Of a DNA stretch of 44,783 bases, positions 7,925 to 15,640 are shown in pieces. A program made the position numbers and the translations under genes. The stretch spans positions 1 through 44,783 of the forward strand of contig NZ_JAKRSA010000032.1 in assembly GCF_022402485.1 (NCBI RefSeq). Direction: 5' to 3'. Below the pieces are notes generated by a model. It searched no databases and had not been told where the DNA came from. It saw nothing but the letters and a program-made list of their open reading frames with translations. This stretch comes from Phenylobacterium sp. Lineage in GTDB: Bacteria; Pseudomonadota; Alphaproteobacteria; Caulobacterales; Caulobacteraceae. Position 1 is the stretch's first letter. Each line of letters starts with the position of its first letter.

Positions 7925-8842
7925 TTAGTAGACGGTCCCGCCGACGCCGCCGTCGAGGCTGAACGCCACGGAGGACGTGGACTCTGAATAGTCCTCCTCC
8001 TCACGATAGGCGGTGTAGGTTTCTGTGGTGACCATGGTCAGGATCTTCACACCGGCCCCGAAACGGCGCAGCAGCGAGCGCTCATGGCAGTCCCGAGCCG
8101 GTGCCTGAGGCCGGCAGGCCACCTGGCCGCCCGGCGCATGGAACAGGGCCTCACCCTTGGCGCAGACCAGGGTCTGGCCGCCGGAGAAGTCCACCTGGCC
8201 GTTGAACTCGGCGATGGTCAACTGCAGGCGTGCGCCAGCGACGCAGCGATAGAGTTCGCCGCTGTAGATATCGCGGACATCGCGCTCTGGGAAAATCTGG
8301 GCCGCGGGGTGCGGGTTCTGCCGGTCATCGATACAGACAGCCTGGATCACCACCCGGCGGGTCGCTGACCGGGTGGCCTGATAGGCGACCCGCTTCATCC
8401 GGCGCACCCCTTCCACATTCAGACCCTGGATCACGCCGGTGGCCACCGGGGGCGAATAGCCGCCGCCACCGCCGCCGCCGCCATAATAGACGGCCGTACC
8501 GCCGCCAGACCCGCCCGCAATGCCGCCACCGCCAGCCCTGGCTGAGGCATTGACGGTCGCGCTGGCGCTGGCATTGACCACGACCGTGGGGGCGACGACC
8601 ACATTGACGCCGGGAATACGCACGCCATGGCCTGGCGGCTTGTAGGACGGCGGCGGCGGAGGCGGCGGGGGCGGATTGCAACAGGGCGGCGGCGGAGGCT
8701 CGCAGCAGTGGACGGGCGGCGGCGGCGGTGTGCAGCAGCCGCTGCCCCCACCTCCGGCTTCGGCACGCTCCGGCGCAGCCCCGGCCAGGAGGAACAGCCC
8801 AAGCCCGAGAGTCAGGCCAAGCAGGGTCTTTTGCGGCGCCAT
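7925..8842 (-). CDS. Secreted Pro/Gly/Cys-rich protein of unknown function
   Basis: This protein of about 305 residues is of a family I do not recognise. A signal peptide spans about residues 1-30 (MAPQKTLLGLTLGLGLFLLA then GAAPERAEA). Next come Cys-Cys and polyproline runs (about 35-70), a beta-type stretch with an alternating Val/Asn/Ala/Ser pattern (VVVNASASATVNASARA), and a polyglycine linker. The C-terminal domain (about 140-290) is non-repetitive, with several cysteines (AVCIDD, YRCVAG, LVCAKG, VACRPQ, ARDCHE), probably disulphide bonded. The start at 8842 is fixed by a GGAGG ribosome site 6 nt upstream; a longer frame to 8878 lacks one. It is convergent with the M16 protease. A cell-surface structural role is a guess. 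Confidence 0.75.
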   Translation of the reverse strand: MAPQKTLLGLTLGLGLFLLAGAAPERAEAGGGGSGCCTPPPPPVHCCEPPPPPCCNPPPPPPPPPSYKPPGHGVRIPGVNVVVAPTVVVNASASATVNASARAGGGGIAGGSGGGTAVYYGGGGGGGGYSPPVATGVIQGLNVEGVRRMKRVAYQATRSATRRVVIQAVCIDDRQNPHPAAQIFPERDVRDIYSGELYRCVAGARLQLTIAEFNGQVDFSGGQTLVCAKGEALFHAPGGQVACRPQAPARDCHERSLLRRFGAGVKILTMVTTETYTAYREEEDYSESTSSVAFSLDGGVGGTVY

Positions 8843-9012
8843 GGCGGCCTCCAAGTCTCTAACCCGCGAGCCCTGCAATTTTCAGGCCGCAAGTCCCCCA
8901 TCTCGGCGGATCTGCGGCCCCGCTGTCCCGGATGGAGACAGGGACGGCCTGGCCCGAAATTCTCTGCAAGCCCCATGCGGTCAATCTCGACTGCAATGGG
9001 AGCCGCGCAGCG

Positions 9013-9564
9013 ATGTCGATGAGCCATCCAAACACGGAACGGTTGATAGACTATTGGCATAGCCGGGCCCGTCCGGGCGCGCCGCCGCCGCGCACCTCCA
9101 TCAGTCCCGCGGATTTTGCCGACCTTCTGCCCCAGGTGGTCATGCTTGGCCGGGTGTGCTCAGGCATCTATCCCATCCGCCTGGCCGGTGGGCTGGTCAG
9201 CGAACTGCACCAGCGCGACCTGCGCCAGCAAAACGCGCTCTCCCTGTTTGGGGCCAAGGACAGGATGGACCTGCAATCGGCTCTGGAAATGGCCCGGCGT
9301 CGGCCTGAACCGATCGTTGTCACGGCCCAGGCCCAGGCCGAGGGCGTGGCCATCGGCATGGAAATGATGTTTGCCCCCCTGGCCGGTCCAGAAAGTGGGC
9401 CAGACCGTTTCCTGGGCCTCTATCAGCCCCTGGCCATGGTGGCCCGGCTTAGGGACAAGCCGGTGCTCAGCTTTACCCTGGAAGACATCCGCAAGGGCGG
9501 CGGCACCTATGAGGCGGCCCCCCGCCTGCGCCTGGCCGCTATCGACGGCCGCAGGATCGCCTGA
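9013..9564 (+). CDS. PAS_5-domain protein
   Basis: This soluble 183-residue protein has the PAS_5 architecture of alphaproteobacteria: an opening RLIDYWHSRARPG segment, the PPRTSISPADFADLLPQVVM block, then IRLAGGLVSELHQRDLRQQN and a late FLGLYQPLAMVARL strand. Family members are single-domain proteins, often localised or stress-induced; one relative in Caulobacter, MopJ, affects motility and polarity. Whether this is its orthologue I cannot tell. The start at 9013 has a GGGAG 10 nt upstream; the ATG at 9019 is a second choice. The longer frame from 8932 has no ribosome site. It is divergent from the Pro/Gly-rich gene across 170 bp and convergent with tauE. Confidence 0.75.
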   Translation: MSMSHPNTERLIDYWHSRARPGAPPPRTSISPADFADLLPQVVMLGRVCSGIYPIRLAGGLVSELHQRDLRQQNALSLFGAKDRMDLQSALEMARRRPEPIVVTAQAQAEGVAIGMEMMFAPLAGPESGPDRFLGLYQPLAMVARLRDKPVLSFTLEDIRKGGGTYEAAPRLRLAAIDGRRIA

Positions 9565-9574
9565 TCCCACGGAG

Positions 9575-10330
9575 TCACCCCGTAACCAAGGCCTTCCATA
9601 GGAGCTGGGCACCCACCAGGATCATCAGGACATAGATGACGGTATAGAACCGCTCGGCCTTGATGCGACGCACCAGCCAGACCCCCGCCAGGGTCGAAAC
9701 TATCGCCAGCGGGGCCAGGGCTGCAGCCGTCAGAAGATTCTCCCGGGTGAACTGGCCCAGGGCCCAATAGGCCGGAACCTTGATCCAGTTGATCACCGCA
9801 AAGAAGATCGCCGTGGTGCCCACCAGCACCAGAGGCGGCAGGTTCTTGGGCAGCACCCACATCTGAAATGGCGGCTGGCCGGCATGGGCAATCTGGCTGG
9901 TGAAGCCCGACGCCGCACCCAGCGCAATCCCCAGGGCCAAGGGTGCATCCTTCGGGGCCTGAACCCCGCCGCCCCTGGCCAGCCAGAGACGATGAAGGGC
10001 GAACACGATGCTGATGGCACCCAGGACCGCCAGGACTATGGTGGCCGAAACCTCGGCGGCCAATAGATAGCCGAGCCCGATGCCCAGCGCCGCTGAAGGG
10101 ATCATCAGCAGCAAGATCCCCCGGTCCCAGCTCCGCCGGAAGGCCCACACGCCCACCACATCCTGCAGGATCAGGACGGGCAAAAGGATGGCGGCAGCCT
10201 GGACCGGCGAGATGGCCAAGGCCAGCAGCGGCAGGGAAATGGCCCCGACCCCGGCAAATCCGCCCTTGGCCAGTCCCAGCAGGATCACAGCTGGAATGGC
10301 CAGGACATAGAAGACCGGATCGGTCAGCAT
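9575..10330 (-). CDS. Sulfite exporter TauE/SafE-family permease
   Basis: This 251-residue inner-membrane protein has about eight hydrophobic segments in two related halves, each starting with a glycine-rich helix (LLGLAKGGFAGVGAISLPLL; LGIALGAASGFTSQIAHAG), typical of the TauE/SafE family (DUF81). Members export or import small organic anions such as sulfite, sulfoacetate or sulfolactate. No gene of sulfonate metabolism is adjacent, so the substrate is open. The start at 10330 leaves 13 bp after the aldo/keto reductase stop, consistent with the last gene of a four-gene leftward operon. A longer frame from 10378 would overlap that gene and adds a charged, non-membrane N-terminus. Confidence 0.85.
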   Translation of the reverse strand: MLTDPVFYVLAIPAVILLGLAKGGFAGVGAISLPLLALAISPVQAAAILLPVLILQDVVGVWAFRRSWDRGILLLMIPSAALGIGLGYLLAAEVSATIVLAVLGAISIVFALHRLWLARGGGVQAPKDAPLALGIALGAASGFTSQIAHAGQPPFQMWVLPKNLPPLVLVGTTAIFFAVINWIKVPAYWALGQFTRENLLTAAALAPLAIVSTLAGVWLVRRIKAERFYTVIYVLMILVGAQLLWKALVTG

Positions 10331-10343
10331 CCGGTCGGGCCGG

Positions 10344-11294
10344 TCACTCCGGAGCGCTCGCCGTTCCCAGCGCCGCAAGGTCGTCAGCGCTGAGTTTGAG
10401 GTCTGCCGCGCCCATCAGCTCCTGCAGTTGGGCCACGCTCGTGGCGCTGGCAATGGGGGCTGTGAGCCCCGGCTGGGCCATGACCCAGGCCAGGGCGACC
10501 TGAGCCGGCGTCGCGCCATGACCTGCAGACACCTCGTCCAGGGCGGTGAGGATGCGCATGCCGCGGGCGTCCATGTACTTCTTGGCACCCCGTCCCCGGG
10601 GGCTCTTGGCGAGATCGTCCTCCGAACGGTACTTGCCCGTCAGGAAGCCGCTGGCCAGGCCGTAAAACGGGATCACGCCGATCTGCTCCTCAATACAGAG
10701 CTGTTGCAGTGCGCCCTCAAAACCGGCCCGGTCATAGAGATTGTAGAGCGGCTGCTCGCTTTGATAGCGGGGCGCGCCCAGGGTCTGCGCGGTCTCGACC
10801 GCTGACTTCAGGCGTTCAGCGGTGAAGTTGGAGGACCCGACCACCCGCACCTTGCCGGCCTTGACCAGGCGACCATAGGCCTCGGCGGTCTCAGCCAGGG
10901 GAGTGTCGGCATCGTCCCGATGGGACTGATAAAGGTCGATATGGTCGGTTTTCAGCCGCTTTAGCGACGCCTCGACGGCCGTTTCGATATAGGCCGCCGA
11001 CAGCCCCTTCATCCCCTCGCCCATCTCCATCCCGACCTTGGTGGCCAGGACAATCTTGTCGCGCCTGCCGCCCTGGGCGAGCCAGTTGCCGATCACCGTC
11101 TCCGACGCCCCTGCTCCGGCCGGCGACCAGCGGGAATAGACATCGGCGGTGTCCACGGCGTTGAAGCCAGCGTCCACAAAGGCATCGAGGATCGAGAAGG
11201 AGGTCTTCTCATCGGCCGTCCAGCCAAAGACATTTGTGCCCAGCATCAGCGGGGCAATCTTCAGGTCCGAACGTCCCAGTCTGCGCAGTTCCAT
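10344..11294 (-). CDS. Aldo/keto reductase
   Basis: This 316-residue NADPH-dependent oxidoreductase is of the AKR superfamily. The catalytic tetrad is visible: Asp48 and Tyr53 (DTADVYS), Lys86 (LATKVG) and His125 (YQSHRDD). The cofactor-binding GSSNF and late GLTAPIASATS segments are in place. It resembles the broad YajO/YhdN-type reductases acting on aldehydes and ketones. An AAGGAG ribosome site precedes the ATG by 8 nt. It lies 27 bp after the GMC oxidoreductase gene, so the pair may oxidise an alcohol and reduce a carbonyl on one pathway. The natural substrate cannot be read from sequence. Confidence 0.92.
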   Translation of the reverse strand: MELRRLGRSDLKIAPLMLGTNVFGWTADEKTSFSILDAFVDAGFNAVDTADVYSRWSPAGAGASETVIGNWLAQGGRRDKIVLATKVGMEMGEGMKGLSAAYIETAVEASLKRLKTDHIDLYQSHRDDADTPLAETAEAYGRLVKAGKVRVVGSSNFTAERLKSAVETAQTLGAPRYQSEQPLYNLYDRAGFEGALQQLCIEEQIGVIPFYGLASGFLTGKYRSEDDLAKSPRGRGAKKYMDARGMRILTALDEVSAGHGATPAQVALAWVMAQPGLTAPIASATSVAQLQELMGAADLKLSADDLAALGTASAPE

Positions 11295-11321
11295 GAGCAG
11301 GCTCCTTCTCGATCAGGTGAA

Positions 11322-12980
11322 TCAGGCGGCCTGTTGGCCGTCGGCATAGACCGGCGCCTCGTCAGCCGGGAGGGCCGCCCGTCCCAGGATCATATCCGAA
11401 GCCTTCTCGGCAATCATGATGGTGGGCGCATTAGTGTTGCCCCCCACCAGGGTTGGCATGACCGAGGCGTCGATGACCCGCAGACCGCTCAGGCCCCGAA
11501 CCCTCAGCTCGGCATCGACCACAGCCATGGGGTCCCCGTCCGCGCCCATCTTGCAGGTGCCCACCGGGTGATAGATCGTCTCGGCGGTGCGCCGGATCCA
11601 GGCGTCGATCTCCTCGTCGGACTGCACACCCTCCCCAGGCGAGAACTCTGGACCACGATAGGGGTCGAGCGCCGCCTGACGGGCCACGTCGCGCATCATC
11701 TTGACGCCTTCCCGGATCGCCCGCCGGTCTTCCTCGGTGGCCAGATAGTTGGCGAAGATGGCCGGATGATCCATGGGATCAGCTGAGCGCAGACCCACTC
11801 GTCCCCGGCTCTCTGGACGCAGCTGGCAGACGTGGAAGGTGAAGCCATCCTTGGCCACCGCCACCTTGCCGTGGTCCTGCATGATGGCCAGGACGCAGTG
11901 GATCTGCAGGTCGGGACGATCAAGGTCGGGGCGCGAGCGCAGGAAGGCACCGGACTCCAGGAACTGCTGGCGGCCAGGACCCTTGTTGAAGAACACATAG
12001 TTCATGCCCACCCCCAGGGTCTTGATCAGGCCCTTTCGCATGGAATAGGCGGTGATCGGCTGGGGGCACTCCCAGGACAGGGTCACGTCCAGATGGTCCT
12101 GCAGATTGGCACCGACCCCCTTCAGCTCATGCACCGTAGGGATGCCGTGGGCCGACAGCTCCTCGGAATCGCCGATGCCCGACAGCTGCAGGATCTGCGG
12201 CGACTGGACCGCGCCGGCACACAGCAGAACCTCGGCATTGGCGTGGACGATGGTCTTGGCCTTGGTCTTGTCGTCCACATACTCCACGCCGACCGCGCGG
12301 CCGTTTTCGATGACGATCCGTGTGGTTCTCGCCCCGGTCAGGCAGGTCAGGTTGGGCCGCTTCAAGGCCGGGTGCAGATAGCCCCGGGCGGCGCTCCAGC
12401 GCTGGCCATCATGAATGGTGAGCTGATAGGGGCCCCAACCTTCCTGTTGGAAGCCATTGAAGTCCTTCGTGATCTTATGGCCCGCCTGACGGCCGGCCTC
12501 GATGGTTGCAGCATAGATCGGGTTGGGAGAGGAAGCCTTGGACACCTTTAGTGGGCCATCGCCCCCGTGCCAGGCGTCGCCGCCGCCCTCAAGGGCCTCG
12601 GAGCGCTTGAAATAGGGCAGCACCTCAGCATAGGACCAGCCCGCCAGGCCCATCTGGCGCCACTGGTCATAGTCCCGGGCATGGCCACGGATGTAGATCA
12701 TGCCGTTGATGGAGGACGACCCGCCCCAGCCACGGCCCCGGGGCCACCAGAGCTTGCGATCGTTCAGGTTCGGCTCGGCCTCAGTCCAGAAGCCCCAGTT
12801 ATAGGGTCCCTCCTTGCCGATCAGGCCCCCGACGCCAGCCGGCATCTTGACCATTAGAGAGTTGTCGCGGCCCCCGGCCTCCAGCAGCAGCACCTTGGTG
12901 GCCGGGTTCTCGGTAAGCCGATTGGCCAGGACGCACCCTGCCGAGCCCGCGCCGATGATGATGTAGTCGTATCGGTCCAT
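11322..12980 (-). CDS. GMC-family FAD oxidoreductase (choline/alcohol dehydrogenase type)
   Basis: This 552-residue flavoenzyme has an FAD-binding fold at the N-terminus (IIIGAGSAGCVLANRL, residues 6-21), the GMC signature around GRGWGGSSSINGMIYIRGHARDYD, and the C-terminal catalytic region with His in YHPVGTCKMG and Asn in VGGNTNAPT. The length equals that of choline dehydrogenase and AlkJ-type alcohol dehydrogenases; the sequence alone does not decide between them. No betaine-aldehyde dehydrogenase or BetI is nearby, which argues against choline. The start at 12980 has a strong GGGGAGGG ribosome site; the longer frame runs into the neighbouring gene. It is second in the enoyl-CoA hydratase operon, suggesting oxidation of an aliphatic alcohol before beta-oxidation. 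Confidence 0.92.
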   Translation of the reverse strand: MDRYDYIIIGAGSAGCVLANRLTENPATKVLLLEAGGRDNSLMVKMPAGVGGLIGKEGPYNWGFWTEAEPNLNDRKLWWPRGRGWGGSSSINGMIYIRGHARDYDQWRQMGLAGWSYAEVLPYFKRSEALEGGGDAWHGGDGPLKVSKASSPNPIYAATIEAGRQAGHKITKDFNGFQQEGWGPYQLTIHDGQRWSAARGYLHPALKRPNLTCLTGARTTRIVIENGRAVGVEYVDDKTKAKTIVHANAEVLLCAGAVQSPQILQLSGIGDSEELSAHGIPTVHELKGVGANLQDHLDVTLSWECPQPITAYSMRKGLIKTLGVGMNYVFFNKGPGRQQFLESGAFLRSRPDLDRPDLQIHCVLAIMQDHGKVAVAKDGFTFHVCQLRPESRGRVGLRSADPMDHPAIFANYLATEEDRRAIREGVKMMRDVARQAALDPYRGPEFSPGEGVQSDEEIDAWIRRTAETIYHPVGTCKMGADGDPMAVVDAELRVRGLSGLRVIDASVMPTLVGGNTNAPTIMIAEKASDMILGRAALPADEAPVYADGQQAA

Positions 12981-13041
12981 ATGACCGCCCTCCCCTGAAC
13001 GCGTCTTGTGTGGGCCTTCGCCCGATCTTGAATGAGAGGGC

Positions 13042-13824
13042 CTAGCGGCCCTTCCACTGCGGCGGTCGCTTCTGGGCGAAGGCCATCGGCCCCTCCTTGA
13101 AGTCCTCGGACCGCAGCATGGCGGAAATCGCCGGATAGCGCATCTGGGCACCCATGGCCGCCTGTAGCGTGGCCGCGTCCAGGCCGAGATTGACCGCCTC
13201 CTTGGAGGCCCGGATCGACATAGGCGATAGCTCGCAGATCTGCGCCGCCCAGCGCCGGGCCGCCGCCATGAGGTCAGCGGCTGGAACTACCTCATTGACG
13301 AAGCCCAGATCGCGGCCCTCGGCGGCGCTCACCCGGCGGCCCGTGAGGATCATGCCCATGGCACGCTTTTCTCCGATCTGCCGGGGCAAACGGTGCAGGC
13401 CACCCGCCAGGGCGGCCAAGCCTACCCGGGGCTCGGGCAGGGCGAAGGTGGCGCTCTCGGCGGCGATGATCAGGTCGCAGGCCAGGGCAATCTCGAAGCC
13501 CCCGCCCATGGCCACCCCGTTGACGGCGGCAATCAGCGGCTTGGTCAGGTCGAACCGTTCGGTGAGACCGGCAAAGCCGGAGGCGGGCAGACCCATGCCG
13601 CCGCCGCCGGCCTGGTGCTTCAGGTCATTGCCGGCGGAGAACGCCCGCTCACCCGCCCCGGTAACGATGGCCACCCACTGCTCGGGGTCGGCGGCGAAGG
13701 CGTCAAAGGCTGCGTGCAACTCATGATGGGCCGGCGAATGCAGGGCGTTCATCACCTCCGGCCGGTTGAGGGTGACCACCGTCACCGGGCCGTCCCGTTC
13801 TACCGTGATGAAGTCATAGGCCAT
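13042..13824 (-). CDS. Enoyl-CoA hydratase/isomerase (crotonase family)
   Basis: This 260-residue crotonase-fold protein has the family pattern: LNRPEVMNALHS at the N-terminus, the oxyanion-hole segment AFSAGNDLKHQ, and the second oxyanion element AVNGVAMGGGFEIALACDLIIA, followed by FALPEPRVGLAALAGGLHRLPR. It hydrates or isomerises a 2-enoyl-CoA in fatty-acid or branched-chain degradation. The glutamate at the proximal position (LPEPRVG) is present; the exact substrate is not predictable. A GGGAG ribosome site 8 nt before the ATG at 13824 fixes the start. It is the first gene of the leftward operon with the GMC oxidoreductase, aldo/keto reductase and TauE permease. Confidence 0.92.
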   Translation of the reverse strand: MAYDFITVERDGPVTVVTLNRPEVMNALHSPAHHELHAAFDAFAADPEQWVAIVTGAGERAFSAGNDLKHQAGGGGMGLPASGFAGLTERFDLTKPLIAAVNGVAMGGGFEIALACDLIIAAESATFALPEPRVGLAALAGGLHRLPRQIGEKRAMGMILTGRRVSAAEGRDLGFVNEVVPAADLMAAARRWAAQICELSPMSIRASKEAVNLGLDAATLQAAMGAQMRYPAISAMLRSEDFKEGPMAFAQKRPPQWKGR

Positions 13825-13929
13825 GGCGTTCTCCCATCGTCCTGCCGGGCCGACCTTGCCTGTCGACCTTTTCAAGACTTTCCCTAGGGCGCCCCTGCGT
13901 CCGTCAAGCCATTCGCGGGCCCAGAGCGC

Positions 13930-15408
13930 TTAAGGACGTACGAAGTCGCGCACCGCAGCGCCCAGCGCGCTGAGGCCGTCGGGATCGACAAACACCGAGT
14001 GACCGCTCTCGAACAGAACAGATGTCAGCCGGTCGGCGGGCACGCCGGCCTGATCGAGCATGTAACGACCGGCATAGGCTGGCGTGCTGAGGTCAAACAG
14101 CCCCGCGGCCCAGAACACCCGCAATTTGGGATCGGCGGCCATGGCCTCGGCCAGGCGCTGAGGGGCCTGGTCTTCGCCCTCACCCCATTTCCAGGCTGCG
14201 TTGACCTCGAGATTGAGGGACTCGTAGGTCTCAGCCGTCTCAAAGGCCAGGTGCGACTTGAAGTAAGACTCCACCGCGCTCAGGCCCGCCGCCACTGGCA
14301 AGGCCCCGGTGAGGGCCTCCGCAGGCCTTGGGGGGATGTAATTCAGGCCGGGATCGTCATAGGGCGGCCTCTGGGCTGGCGCATCCAGGGCGCGGGTGGC
14401 GCGGGCGTCCAACTGGCCGGTCCGCAGGCCCTGGTCCCTAAGCAGGTTGAGGTAAAAGTCGGCGCGGCTCAGCCGCAGGTCCTTTTCCAGGATCAGGTCC
14501 ACTGGCAGGCCGATCAGGTCCGACATGGCCTCGGCCACATCCCGCCGCGCATGGGGTGGAAGGCTCGCCCCGGCGATCAGGGCGCTCACATAGTCGGTGC
14601 GGGCAAACTCGACGGCGGCCTCATAGACCTGGCCGGCGGTGCGACCCTGGCGGGGAATACGGCCATGGCTCCAGGCGCTGGCGGCAAAGCTCGGCAGGGT
14701 GGTCACATAGGGCATCTCCAGCCCCGGCGGCCGCGCCACCAGGGCAAACAGCAAGACCCCATCCAGCTTTAATGCCGACCCATGGTGGGCGATCAGGGCC
14801 GCCCGGGTCGTGCCATAGCTCTGTCCGAGGACATAGCGCGGCGAGGCCTGCCGGCCGTGGAAACCCAGCCAGTCGGCGATCACGCCCTTCACCGAAAGAG
14901 CGTCCCCCGTCGGGCTCCAGAAGGCCTGGCCAGCGTCCGGGCTTGCAGGCCGGCTGTAGCCGGTTCCAACAGGATCAATGAACACCAGATCGGCGACATC
15001 GAGCAGGCTGTGGGGATTGTCGACCATCTGCTGGTTTGCCCCCTCGCCCACCCGCCGCTTGGGTCCGAAGGCGCCGAAATGCAGGGGCGTCGTGGAAGCG
15101 CCTGGGCCGCCATTGAACAGGAAGATCACCGGGCGCGGTCCAGCGGGCGCATCGGTCCTGACATAACTGGTGGTGACGATCTGGCCTTCTCGGCCAGGCA
15201 TGGAGGTCGCCGATGCCTCAGCGGGCGCCGGCATAGCCCTCCAGGCCTCGACTCTGGCCTCATAGGTGAGGGGCTGGCCGTTAAAGAGTCCGCTGTGGCG
15301 GGTCAGCGCCACAGCGCTGGGAGCTGGACTGTCCTGGGCTTCGGCAGCCACAGCGATTTGACAGAGGCCTGCCACCAGGACGAGGCCAAGGACCAAGTTT
15401 CGCAGCAT
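13930..15408 (-). CDS. Secreted S10-type serine carboxypeptidase, copy 1
   Basis: This 492-residue alpha/beta-hydrolase-fold peptidase has a signal peptide (MLRNLVLGLVLVAGLCQIAV then AAEA). The oxyanion motif NGGPGAS is at about 99-105, the nucleophile Ser198 is in GQSYG, Asp lies in GLFDLSTP and His in ESGHSVF, so the full S10 triad appears present. It would remove C-terminal residues from peptides in the periplasm. The start at 15408 has a GAGGAC ribosome site 7 nt upstream; an alternative ATG at 15435 has none. It is divergent from the secreted amidohydrolase, with three copies of the GCAW-N5-WTGC palindrome between them. Two related genes lie at 27997 and 29493. Confidence 0.9.
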   Translation of the reverse strand: MLRNLVLGLVLVAGLCQIAVAAEAQDSPAPSAVALTRHSGLFNGQPLTYEARVEAWRAMPAPAEASATSMPGREGQIVTTSYVRTDAPAGPRPVIFLFNGGPGASTTPLHFGAFGPKRRVGEGANQQMVDNPHSLLDVADLVFIDPVGTGYSRPASPDAGQAFWSPTGDALSVKGVIADWLGFHGRQASPRYVLGQSYGTTRAALIAHHGSALKLDGVLLFALVARPPGLEMPYVTTLPSFAASAWSHGRIPRQGRTAGQVYEAAVEFARTDYVSALIAGASLPPHARRDVAEAMSDLIGLPVDLILEKDLRLSRADFYLNLLRDQGLRTGQLDARATRALDAPAQRPPYDDPGLNYIPPRPAEALTGALPVAAGLSAVESYFKSHLAFETAETYESLNLEVNAAWKWGEGEDQAPQRLAEAMAADPKLRVFWAAGLFDLSTPAYAGRYMLDQAGVPADRLTSVLFESGHSVFVDPDGLSALGAAVRDFVRP

Positions 15409-15472
15409 GGGCGTCCTCACCGACAGGCCGCTCATGGCCCGTTACAAGGGCTCAGCCTAGGCGTGAGGCAAA

Positions 15473-15485
15473 GCAATTGCATTGC
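15473..15485. promoter_or_regulatory. GCAW-N5-WTGC palindrome, copy A
   Basis: The sequence GCAATTGCATTGC fits the 4-5-4 palindrome with GCAA/TTGC arms. It lies 65 bp upstream of the carboxypeptidase start. It is the least consensus-like of the three copies in this divergent promoter region; the centre differs from the NNRCT form. Confidence 0.4.
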
Positions 15486-15544
15486 GTTATCCACCCTGCC
15501 CCGGGGAAGACTGTGGTCAACGCCCCGCGCGAGACGTCCGGGCC

Positions 15545-15557
15545 GCATGAACTATGC
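15545..15557. promoter_or_regulatory. GCAW-N5-WTGC palindrome, copy B
   Basis: GCATGAACTATGC is an exact match to GCATNNRCTATGC, the form shared with both lrp promoters. It lies about 90 bp upstream of the amidohydrolase ATG and 137 bp upstream of the carboxypeptidase ATG. It is a candidate binding site for the Lrp-type regulators at 27402 and 31235. Confidence 0.6.
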
Positions 15558-15584
15558 GCTGGCCAGCTTGGGCCCGATGAGAAC

Positions 15585-15597
15585 GCAAGCACTATGC
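15585..15597. promoter_or_regulatory. GCAW-N5-WTGC palindrome, copy C
   Basis: GCAAGCACTATGC differs from the consensus only at one left-arm base. It is 40 bp from copy B and about 45 bp upstream of the amidohydrolase ATG, where it would overlap or follow that gene's promoter. Confidence 0.5.
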
Positions 15598-15640
15598 GGC
15601 AGCTTGGCGCTAGGCTCCGCCGTCAGGAAGACTGGACCCC

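Noticed and set aside
8450..8730. Dense GCC/GGC repeats that could be taken for a repeat array
   Set aside because: They encode the polyglycine and polyproline tracts of the secreted protein at 7925-8842; there are no regular repeat-spacer units.
11322..12980. Choline dehydrogenase BetA as a specific call
   Set aside because: Family motifs fit all GMC alcohol dehydrogenases, and the usual betaine genes (aldehyde dehydrogenase, BetI, choline transporter) are absent nearby.
13362..13378. TGGCACG followed by CTTTTCTC
   Set aside because: There is no TTGC -12 element, and the position is inside the enoyl-CoA hydratase gene.
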